NCBI GenBank assembly: GCA_004525685.1
Contig: SPBW01000156.1
Coordinates: forward strand, 1 to 5,111
Origin: Candidatus Atribacteria bacterium
Lineage (GTDB): Bacteria; Bipolaricaulota; Bipolaricaulia; UBA7950; UBA9294
DNA: 5,111 bases
Direction of reading: 5' to 3'
Below, piece by piece: positions 1-5,111 of this stretch. A model generated the notes under the pieces. The model saw only the letters and a list, made by a program, of their open reading frames with translations. It did no database searches and was not told the origin of the DNA. Numbering within the stretch: the first letter of the stretch is position 1; every line of letters begins with the position of its first letter. A program made the position numbers and the translations under genes.

Positions 1-894
1 GCTTGCGAGTACACGCTCCACAGACTGGAGAGGACCGATGGTGTGCCCGCATACAAGAAAGCCCTCGTCAACCCAGAGATCTCATCTCCCATGGTCAGGG
101 TCTCCAGCTGTTCGTTGGTCAGCTCGATCTCTTCGTCTTCGGGTGCGGCACGTATCGCTCTGATCTGTCCCTCCATATCCTCCATCGAGGGAAGCAGGGT
201 CTCACAGGCACTGAGCACGACAAGATTGGCAGAGAGCGGAAGGCCGAACACTTCGTACGTGTAGAGTCTTCCGTCGCTTCCTTCGTCTGGACTGAGCAGC
301 AGGTAGGAGAACATCGGGTTGTGTGGGTTGAACAGACCGTGGGTGGAGAAGAGAACGTCCGTTACGACCGAGGCTCTTGCTTGCACGACAGATTCCGTTG
401 CGGCGGTATCAACAAAGACCTCGGAAAGTGAGAATAGGGAAGCGATCCGTCGTGACTCGGTCTGTGCTTCGGGCAGTCGCCCGATGGCAGGGTCACCAGA
501 ATTCGGATCTGCAAGAGCCAGGAATGATACTTCTGCGAGGGGAGAGCCTTGCTGCTGAGCATATTTGAGGGTGACGAGGCTGGGCGTGTAGCTGATGGAG
601 TAGCGTTCAATCAGACGTTGGCGTTCTGCTCGGTCCTCGCTTACGCGTAGGAGAGCCTGGAACGGGAGATAGTAGAGCGGCCCCGAGGGGACGATCACCA
701 AGTGAGGAACGATGTCTTCGCCGTCCGATGCTGGCAGCAGATCTTCGGCCGGCGCGATCAGCCAGTCGTAGAGAATCGCGAGGTGAAAATTGGCTGCGGG
801 GTCTCCCGACTCAAGGGCCTGCCGACAGGCAATGACTTGATCCATAAGGGCTTCTCGACTGCATGAAATCTGGATGGGTGTCCGCACCACACCA
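1..894. repeat. Direct repeat, downstream copy (CHAT-coding segment of the second gene)
   Basis: This segment matches 4227..5111 in the same orientation. Base 1 pairs with base 4227 (offset 4226) until a 9-base insertion here around 478-486, encoding Ala-Ile-Gly, after which the offset is 4217. The best-matching stretches include the first 84 bases and the region around 330-360. Many differences are synonymous, so this is an old, selected paralogous duplication rather than a fresh repeat. Both copies run off their window edge. Confidence 0.9.
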
Positions 895-962
895 TCACGG
901 ACCACCCAGAGATAGATAGCGTTGTCAGAAACGAAGTACTCCAGTGCCGTGGTATCCTCTGG
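1..962 (-). other. CHAT caspase-like protease domain of the fusion protein (from residue about 1035, C-terminus missing)
   Basis: The domain opens with the strand pattern ALEYFVSDNAIYLWVV (Phe1044). It continues through LVIVPSGPLYYLPFQALL (Pro1126), YTPSLVTLKY, LALADP and RLPEAQTESRRIASLF to the His1242 motif FSTHGLF and the Cys1287 motif VVLSACET, 45 residues apart. GDEISGLTRAFLYAGTPS and SSLWSVYSQ follow before the window ends. Both catalytic residues are intact, so an active peptidase is plausible. Compared with the short Cys-to-GDE spacing I know from the family, 38 residues lie between Cys1287 and Gly1326, an insert shared with the upstream paralogue. Only the terminal helix and strand (about 52 residues by comparison) fall outside the window. 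Confidence 0.9.
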
Positions 963-3900
963 GAGCTTGGCGACGACTTCAGCAAGATCAGATTCAATCA
1001 CGGAAGCTTCAACGACACCCGTGCTGATTCCCTCCTCGGCTATGTTCGCAAGCGCCTCCACAGGGCCTTCAGCCAGAAGATCGAGGAATAGGCGTGCCCT
1101 ACAACGTTCGGCATACATAAACGCGGAAGAGCCTTCACCCATCTCGTACAAGAGATCAACGAGGTGCTCATAGACCTGACTTGTTCTCTCATGCCAGAAG
1201 ACCTTCAGCTCCTCGGAGGAGATATTGGCTCTCACTTGTTCGATGATCGATATTGATTCGAGATACGCTCCGACTGCAGCATCATACGAGCCTAGACCCT
1301 CGTAAGCCTTGCCAAGTTCGAAGAGGGAGAGCCACTGGAGGTCTTCATGGAATGCCCCGGACTCGCTGGCACCCGCTAGAGATTCGAGAGCTTCGCTCAG
1401 GGATTCGATGGCTTTCTCATGAGCTTCATCTTCGTTATAGTCCTGTGCAAGGATATACCTCGCGAGGGCTCCAACAAGGGCCACAAACTCTCCACGAATC
1501 CCGCTGATTCGAGCACCCGGAACGCCCAACCACTCTCCCAGGGTTTCGTCTAGAAGTGAAACCTCGTAGATCGAATGGCCAAAGCTCTCGGCAAATCGCG
1601 TTGCTTCCATATAAAGGGATGCTGCATACGCACGTTTCCCCAACCGCTCGTAGGCCAGCGCCAAGAGGAAGCTTGCCCTTGCTTCAAGCAATGGATTCGG
1701 CCATTCTCGAACCTCTTCCAGCACGACATTGAGCAACTCGGATGCGGCCAAGTAGTCCTCATCCGCAAACAAGACGTACTGAGCTTCTGCAATGACTCGC
1801 CAGAGGTTAAGAACTTCTTCAGCGTACTCGCTTACGATCATCTGAGCTGGCCACGGCGAATCCTGGATTTCGGGTACGGGCCAGACTGCATAGGAACCAG
1901 CGTCAACGAGGTTCGACGTTCCCGTAGCCATGCCCACGAAGGATGGATGAGCAAAGAAACCGTAGCTCTGGCCGAAGAACACGTTTTTCAGGCATTTTAC
2001 ATGTGTTCCTCCTCTAGCTTCCAAACCCATTGCACTGTGCTTCCAGAGAGCTCCAAACGAGCAGTCCGCTAAATGGAGGGTGACGTCCGTCGCAACGATT
2101 GCATACTCCAGGCCGTGGAAGCAACACTCTGCAAGATCAACAGAGCCAGCACCTCTCAGGGTGAAGCCTCGCGATCTGCAGTCCCCCAATCGAGTGATTC
2201 TAACGTTCTCTACCTTCAGAGCGGCTTCGCACGCCAACGTAGCAGATACTCCTAGCCCACAATCTAGAACGGCGAAATCCCGCAGCACAACCATCCCCGC
2301 ATCTAACACCACTTCCAAAGCAGGAGGGTAGTCAATGTCGCTGTAGTGAACGTAGCGCTTGTGAACTACAGTTGTTGCGGCTCCTGCTCCTTCGAGAGTG
2401 ATAGGCTTGTCGATAGACACCCGCTCGTCGTATTCGCCCTCGGCCAACCTGACAGTGTCTCCCGGGAAAGCTGTGTCGACGGCCTCTTGAATCGTTGCGT
2501 ATTCAGAAGGAACCATGAGAACCCTCGCATCGAAAAAGTCCTCTGGCCATGGCGCATCGAGCATCGGACATGTGTCAGAGCCGTTTGACCGAATGATGTT
2601 GCCACGTCCAGAGACAGCACCACTGAAGTGAGCCTCTTCCTCGACACAGCAGCCTGCCTCCCAGAGATACAAGCCATATTCGTTCTCGCGAATCTCGCTT
2701 CTGAGCAGGGTGAGCGAGGAGCTTCCTTCGATAACGATGCCACAGCCGTTTTCCCTGAAGCGACATGTATCAATGCTAGCAGTTGCTGAATCCATGATTA
2801 CAAGACCATTGTTCTTGCACTCCTCCACAAGGCAATCCGTAGCGGCGACTCTCGACGAATCGTATGACTCAATGCCGAAGTCGCCACCCGTGAGGTTACA
2901 CTGATGCATAGCAGCAGAGGAAGACTCATTCAAATCCACATGAGCGTCGTTGTTCTCAAAGGAACACCCAACTGCTGATAGCGACGACTCGCCGTAGAGC
3001 CTGACTCCATAATCGTTGTTGTTGAGCATAGACCAAGACAATCTTGCAGAAGCACGGCCTTCCAGTCGGATACCGGCTTCATCCGACTCGCACACTGTGC
3101 ACTCCATCATCTGCAGCTGGCTTTCGCCGATTGCTTTGATAGCGTCTTTGGAGGAACCCTGTACTGTCGTGTCGTGGGCTTTCAGTTCCGCCAACTCCTC
3201 CACAAGAATGCCTGTCTCCCCGACAGTTCGGATTGCTGAGGCTCGAACCTCCATTGTTGCCGCACCCGCTGCGCGAAGAGCTGCAATCGCAAACGGCATG
3301 GAAGGTTCCCCTACAGTGCAATCCTCGAGGTCTGTGCGGGAAGAGCCGCTTGTCCACACGCCGAACTTTCCCGGGCCACGTACCGTCGTCGCGTCTAGGG
3401 CAGCCGTTGCATGAGATGAGACCTGAATGCCGATGACGCGGTTTGCCGCAAGTGCGCAAGCCGAGATGACTGCCCGTGCCCGATCATGCAGGCAGATACC
3501 GCACCTCAAGCTCTGATCAATAGTGCACTTCCGTAGGAGGATATCCGAGTTCTCACATGCCCTCACCCCGTCCCAATTGGCCGAGATAGTGCATCTCGAC
3601 ATGACCAGTCTTGCGTGGTCGACAACGAGAACTCCGTAGCTGTTACTCTGCACTACACAGTTGCGGAGGAGAGAGAAGCTCGCATTCTTGACGAGCACAC
3701 CCGCGTTGTCTGAGTATTCTTGCCCAGTGAAATCCCACCGGGCCCCAGGCGCTTGTTCCCCAGCTCTTTCGATGCAGAGCCCTTGCAGGAGCACCGTTCC
3801 CGCGCTGATATCAACAACGGGAGCGCCATGCTCGCCGCGTACGAATGTCTCCGTCGCTCCGGCGCCGGTGATCTCGATACCCTTCTCTATGACGAGGTTC

Positions 3901-4064
3901 TCGCAATACAGGCCTCTGGAAACCTCGACGACATCACCAGGGCCTGCCGCATCAACCGCCGATTGGATTGTCGGATGAGTCTCCGGAACGCGGAGCGTCT
4001 CTGCGTGTGAGAGGACCGACACAAGCAGTAGGGCAAGCAGGAGAGTCGGGCATATTCTCGACAT
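1..4064 (-). CDS. Exported beta-helix / TPR / CHAT-domain fusion protein, 3' end outside the window
   Basis: This is one uninterrupted frame of 1354 codons plus two bases with no stop. Layout by residue: signal peptide 1-21; right-handed beta-helix module one, about 26-503; module two, about 518-735; TPR-like helical region, about 742-1034; CHAT domain from about 1035. Presumed catalytic residues are His1242 (FSTHGLF) and Cys1287 (VVLSACET). By comparison with the upstream paralogue, only about 52 residues and the stop are missing, giving a predicted length near 1406. The ATG at 4064 was chosen because GGAG lies 9 bases upstream and the next residues form a clean signal peptide. An in-frame ATG at 4073 overlaps the upstream stop (ATGA) but directly abuts the GGAG. 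The protein is probably exported and may act as a surface or periplasmic protease tethered to a binding scaffold; this role is inferred from architecture alone. Codon use looks uniform across all domains, so a recent chimera is not evident. Confidence 0.93.
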   Translation of the reverse strand, partial: MSRICPTLLLALLLVSVLSHAETLRVPETHPTIQSAVDAAGPGDVVEVSRGLYCENLVIEKGIEITGAGATETFVRGEHGAPVVDISAGTVLLQGLCIERAGEQAPGARWDFTGQEYSDNAGVLVKNASFSLLRNCVVQSNSYGVLVVDHARLVMSRCTISANWDGVRACENSDILLRKCTIDQSLRCGICLHDRARAVISACALAANRVIGIQVSSHATAALDATTVRGPGKFGVWTSGSSRTDLEDCTVGEPSMPFAIAALRAAGAATMEVRASAIRTVGETGILVEELAELKAHDTTVQGSSKDAIKAIGESQLQMMECTVCESDEAGIRLEGRASARLSWSMLNNNDYGVRLYGESSLSAVGCSFENNDAHVDLNESSSAAMHQCNLTGGDFGIESYDSSRVAATDCLVEECKNNGLVIMDSATASIDTCRFRENGCGIVIEGSSSLTLLRSEIRENEYGLYLWEAGCCVEEEAHFSGAVSGRGNIIRSNGSDTCPMLDAPWPEDFFDARVLMVPSEYATIQEAVDTAFPGDTVRLAEGEYDERVSIDKPITLEGAGAATTVVHKRYVHYSDIDYPPALEVVLDAGMVVLRDFAVLDCGLGVSATLACEAALKVENVRITRLGDCRSRGFTLRGAGSVDLAECCFHGLEYAIVATDVTLHLADCSFGALWKHSAMGLEARGGTHVKCLKNVFFGQSYGFFAHPSFVGMATGTSNLVDAGSYAVWPVPEIQDSPWPAQMIVSEYAEEVLNLWRVIAEAQYVLFADEDYLAASELLNVVLEEVREWPNPLLEARASFLLALAYERLGKRAYAASLYMEATRFAESFGHSIYEVSLLDETLGEWLGVPGARISGIRGEFVALVGALARYILAQDYNEDEAHEKAIESLSEALESLAGASESGAFHEDLQWLSLFELGKAYEGLGSYDAAVGAYLESISIIEQVRANISSEELKVFWHERTSQVYEHLVDLLYEMGEGSSAFMYAERCRARLFLDLLAEGPVEALANIAEEGISTGVVEASVIESDLAEVVAKLPEDTTALEYFVSDNAIYLWVVRDGVVRTPIQISCSREALMDQVIACRQALESGDPAANFHLAILYDWLIAPAEDLLPASDGEDIVPHLVIVPSGPLYYLPFQALLRVSEDRAERQRLIERYSISYTPSLVTLKYAQQQGSPLAEVSFLALADPNSGDPAIGRLPEAQTESRRIASLFSLSEVFVDTAATESVVQARASVVTDVLFSTHGLFNPHNPMFSYLLLSPDEGSDGRLYTYEVFGLPLSANLVVLSACETLLPSMEDMEGQIRAIRAAPEDEEIELTNEQLETLTMGDEISGLTRAFLYAGTPSVLSSLWSVYSQ
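963..1841 (-). other. TPR-like alpha-helical region preceding the CHAT domain (residues about 742-1034)
   Basis: The composition changes from beta-rich to Ala/Leu/Glu-rich helices at about residue 742. Two segments match the TPR consensus well: ARASFLLALAYERLGKRAYA (from 795) and LFELGKAYEGLGSYDAAVGA (from 914), each with the Leu-Ala/Gly-Tyr...Leu-Gly...Ala spacing. The stretch at about 954-1000 (VFWHERTSQVYEHLVDLL, then AERCRARLFLDLL around Cys988) is the helical linker that commonly sits between TPRs and a CHAT domain. TPRs usually mediate protein binding and may present partners to the protease. The intervening residues are helical in character but too divergent for me to call individual repeats. 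Confidence 0.75.
1857..2513 (-). other. Right-handed parallel beta-helix, module two (residues about 518-736)
   Basis: A second cap motif, VPSEYATIQEAVDTAFPGD, matches the opening of module one at the same internal positions. It is followed by TVRLAEGEYDERVSIDKPIT and a GAGAATTVV segment, the counterpart of GAGATETFV in module one. About five less regular rungs follow, including VDLAECCFHGLEYAIVA and LHLADCSFGALWKHSAMGLE. The module then ends with GTSNLVDAG and a Pro-Trp-Pro (737-739) just before the helical region. The repeated cap shows that the protein has two separate beta-helical domains rather than one continuous solenoid. Confidence 0.75.
2556..3989 (-). other. Right-handed parallel beta-helix, module one (residues about 26-503)
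   Basis: The module opens with the cap motif VPETHPTIQSAVDAAGPGD followed by an EV..G.Y pattern, the common N-terminal opening of pectate-lyase-like beta-helix repeat proteins. From residue 127 to 467 I can lay out 15 consecutive rungs of 21-25 residues, summing to 341. Each has roughly the form xxSSxxxLxxC-x-hydrophobic-xxNxxGIxL. The module closes with a GRGNIIRSNGSD segment and a Pro-Trp-Pro linker (505-507). Such folds bind or cleave polysaccharide, or serve as adhesive scaffolds. I see no recognisable lyase or hydrolase catalytic signature, so a binding or spacer role is more likely than an enzyme; this is inference. Confidence 0.85.
4002..4064 (-). other. Signal peptide of the beta-helix/TPR/CHAT protein (residues 1-21)
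   Basis: The N-terminus reads MSRICPTLLLALLLVSVLSH followed by Ala21. It has a short basic start (Arg3), a leucine-rich hydrophobic core over residues 8-18, and Ser19-His20-Ala21 fitting the -3/-1 rule for signal peptidase I, with cleavage before Glu22. Cys5 precedes the hydrophobic core, so it is not a lipobox and the protein is not a predicted lipoprotein. The mature protein would begin a few residues before the first beta-helix cap motif, as expected of an exported beta-helix protein. Confidence 0.85.
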
Positions 4065-4069
4065 TCGGA

Positions 4070-5111
4070 TCATCTCCAATCCCCCATCAGGTTGAAGGCG
4101 GCCCAATAGACGGGGTGCTCGTAGCCCGGAGTATTCATGATCTTCAATTGCGCGTCTCGGAGAGCCTCTGCTTTTCCCCTGTCCGCCTGAATACCTTCGT
4201 AGAAGGCGACCATCAGATCGGCGGTCGCTTGCGAATAGACGCTCCACAGACTGGAGAGAACCGATGGTGTGCCTGCATACAAGAAAGCTCTCGTCAACCC
4301 AGAGATCTCGTCACCGCTGGTCAGCGTCTCCAGCTGCTCGTCAGTCAACTCGATTACTTCATCTTCGGAATCGCCGCGCACTGCTCTAATCTGTCCTTCC
4401 ATATCTGCAATGGAAGGGAGCAGGGTTTCACAGGCACTCAACACAACCAGATTGGCCGTTAGCGGAAGGCTAAAGACTTCGTGGGCATACAATCTACCAT
4501 CGCTGCCTTCGGTTGGATCGAGAACGAGGTAGGAGAACATCGCGTTGTGCGGGTTAAATAGCCCGTGGGTGGAGAAGAGAACGTCCGTTGCAGCTGAAAC
4601 TCTAGATTGCACGACCGATTCGGTGGCAGCGGAGTCAACATAGACCTCGGAAACTGAGAACAACGAAGCGATCCGGCGTGACTCGGTCTGTGCCTCGGGG
4701 AGACGTGGGTCTCCTGAACTAGGATCAGCAAGAGCAAGGAACGAAACCTCATCGAGGGGGCTGCTTTGCTGCTGAGTATACTTAAGGGTGACGAGACTGG
4801 GCGTGTAGCTAAGGGTGTAGCGTTCAATCAGCCGTTGGCGCTCTTCCCGATCCTCACTCACCCGCAAAAGAGCCTGGAACGGGAGATAGTAGAGCGGGCC
4901 TGAGGGGACGATGACCAGATGAGGAACAACATCTCCACTGTTCGACAGTGGAAGAAAGCTCTCCACTGGCGCGATCAGCCAATCATAGAGGGTGGCGAGG
5001 TAGAAATCGGCACTGGGCTCTCCCGATTCGATGGCCTTTCGACAAGCGATGACTTGGTCCATCAACTCCGCTCGTCCGTGAGAGAGCGGAATCGCTTCCC
5101 TCACTTCGCCA
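4070..5111 (-). CDS. CHAT-domain (caspase-like) protein, C-terminal part, 5' end outside the window
   Basis: This is the C-terminal 347 residues of a CHAT-domain protein ending at TGA 4072-4070. CHAT domains are caspase-superfamily (clan CD) cysteine peptidase folds, usually placed after TPR repeats. Family landmarks appear in order: LVIVPSGPLYYLPFQALL, YTPSLVTLKY, LALADP, RLPEAQTESRRIASLF, FSTHGLF with the presumed catalytic His (codon 4567-4565), VVLSACET with the presumed nucleophile Cys (codon 4432-4430), GDEISGLTRAFLYAGTPS, SSLWSVYSQATADLM, and the typical closing HPVYWAAFNLMGDWR. The frame stays open to the window edge. The GTG at 5104 is not a credible start: it falls inside the domain and aligns with an internal valine of the downstream paralogue. 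The protein is about 83% identical to the CHAT domain of the next gene, which starts 5 bases after this stop. Its missing N-terminus may therefore carry the same signal peptide, beta-helix and TPR layout, but that is inference. Its substrate is unknown. Confidence 0.93.
   Translation of the reverse strand, partial: GEVREAIPLSHGRAELMDQVIACRKAIESGEPSADFYLATLYDWLIAPVESFLPLSNSGDVVPHLVIVPSGPLYYLPFQALLRVSEDREERQRLIERYTLSYTPSLVTLKYTQQQSSPLDEVSFLALADPSSGDPRLPEAQTESRRIASLFSVSEVYVDSAATESVVQSRVSAATDVLFSTHGLFNPHNAMFSYLVLDPTEGSDGRLYAHEVFSLPLTANLVVLSACETLLPSIADMEGQIRAVRGDSEDEVIELTDEQLETLTSGDEISGLTRAFLYAGTPSVLSSLWSVYSQATADLMVAFYEGIQADRGKAEALRDAQLKIMNTPGYEHPVYWAAFNLMGDWR
4074..4077 (-). promoter_or_regulatory. 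Shine-Dalgarno GGAG for the beta-helix/TPR/CHAT gene
   Basis: GGAG lies inside the last codons (Trp-Arg) of the upstream CHAT gene, 9 bases before the ATG at 4064. It supports that start over the in-frame ATG at 4073, which has no spacing from GGAG. The intergenic gap is only five bases (4065-4069), so ribosomes ending the first gene could re-initiate on the second. The two genes are most likely co-transcribed. Confidence 0.7.
4227..5111. repeat. Direct repeat, upstream copy (CHAT-coding segment of the first gene)
   Basis: This is the partner of 1..894. Protein identity between the copies is about 83% over 278 residues by hand alignment. It drops sharply in the 16 residues before the conserved Met-Asp-Gln (7 of 16 identical, around 5063-5110). 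The spacing of 4226 bases is close to the predicted full length of one gene plus its short gap, as expected for tandem duplication of a complete gene. Confidence 0.9.

Noticed and set aside
3..431. Plus-strand open frames over the CHAT segment, also 43..264, with counterparts at 3968..4462 and 4269..4532
   Set aside because: They lie antisense to strongly conserved CHAT-coding sequence. Similar antisense frames occur in both copies simply because the sense sequence is duplicated. Their translations show no recognisable domain.
2366..2773. Minus-strand frame of 135 codons inside the beta-helix region, and others such as 362..610 and 4459..4827
   Set aside because: They overlap the real gene in another frame; their translations are Ser/Arg-rich and unstructured, with no family signature.
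3016..3414. Plus-strand frame of 132 codons opposite the beta-helix
   Set aside because: It is fully antisense to regular beta-helix rungs and its translation is low-complexity Ser/Ala/Arg; no independent support.
1..4064. Part of a CRISPR-linked Craspase or a gasdermin-type defence system, suggested by TPR-CHAT
   Set aside because: No Cas, gRAMP or gasdermin-like gene or CRISPR repeat is visible, and the signal peptide and beta-helix point to an extracytoplasmic role. The window is too small to exclude other neighbours.
5102..5104. GTG as the start codon of the upstream CHAT gene
   Set aside because: The frame remains open to the window edge, the codon aligns with an internal Val in the paralogue's Gly-Val-Val-Arg strand, and a start here would cut off the first strands of the CHAT fold.
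1..5111. The 4.2 kb direct repeat as an assembly artefact or recent mobile-element duplication
   Set aside because: The copies differ at many, often synonymous, positions and by an in-frame 9-base indel. No terminal inverted repeats or transposase is present. This is a diverged gene duplication.

Overview
The whole window is coding on the minus strand, apart from a 5-base gap between two genes. Reading in the direction of transcription (high to low coordinates), the first gene is the C-terminal part of a CHAT-domain protein (4070..5111), whose 5' end lies outside the window. The second gene starts at 4064 and stays open without a stop down to base 1: 1354 complete codons plus two bases, with the 3' end outside the window. 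No RNA gene, CRISPR array, insertion sequence, promoter or terminator is visible, and there is no gene-free stretch to describe.

The second gene encodes a very large, apparently exported multidomain protein. In order it has an N-terminal signal peptide (residues 1-21), a long right-handed beta-helix (about 26-503), a second, shorter beta-helix opened by the same cap motif (about 518-735), an alpha-helical TPR-like region (about 742-1034), and a CHAT caspase-like domain (from about 1035) with the expected catalytic His1242 and Cys1287. The visible part of the first gene is a close paralogue of the second gene's CHAT domain: about 83% identical over 278 aligned residues by hand count, with one 3-residue indel. 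The homologous segments lie 4226 bases apart, nearly the predicted length of the second gene (about 1406 residues if it ends like its neighbour). This suggests a tandem whole-gene duplication, with a spacing between the genes that favours translational coupling.

The organism is probably a bacterium with an envelope-export pathway: there is a Sec-type signal peptide and a GGAG Shine-Dalgarno. GC is in the mid-50s percent, judged from a few sampled lines. Beta-helix proteins opening with a VP..x..TIQ.AVD.A.PGD cap, and TPR-CHAT proteins, are frequent in poorly cultured environmental lineages. I cannot name the phylum from this window.

The most interesting point is the architecture: a caspase-like protease module, usually thought of as cytoplasmic, joined to a signal peptide and a large beta-helical scaffold, and present as tandem paralogues. 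The substrate and biological role cannot be read from the sequence.
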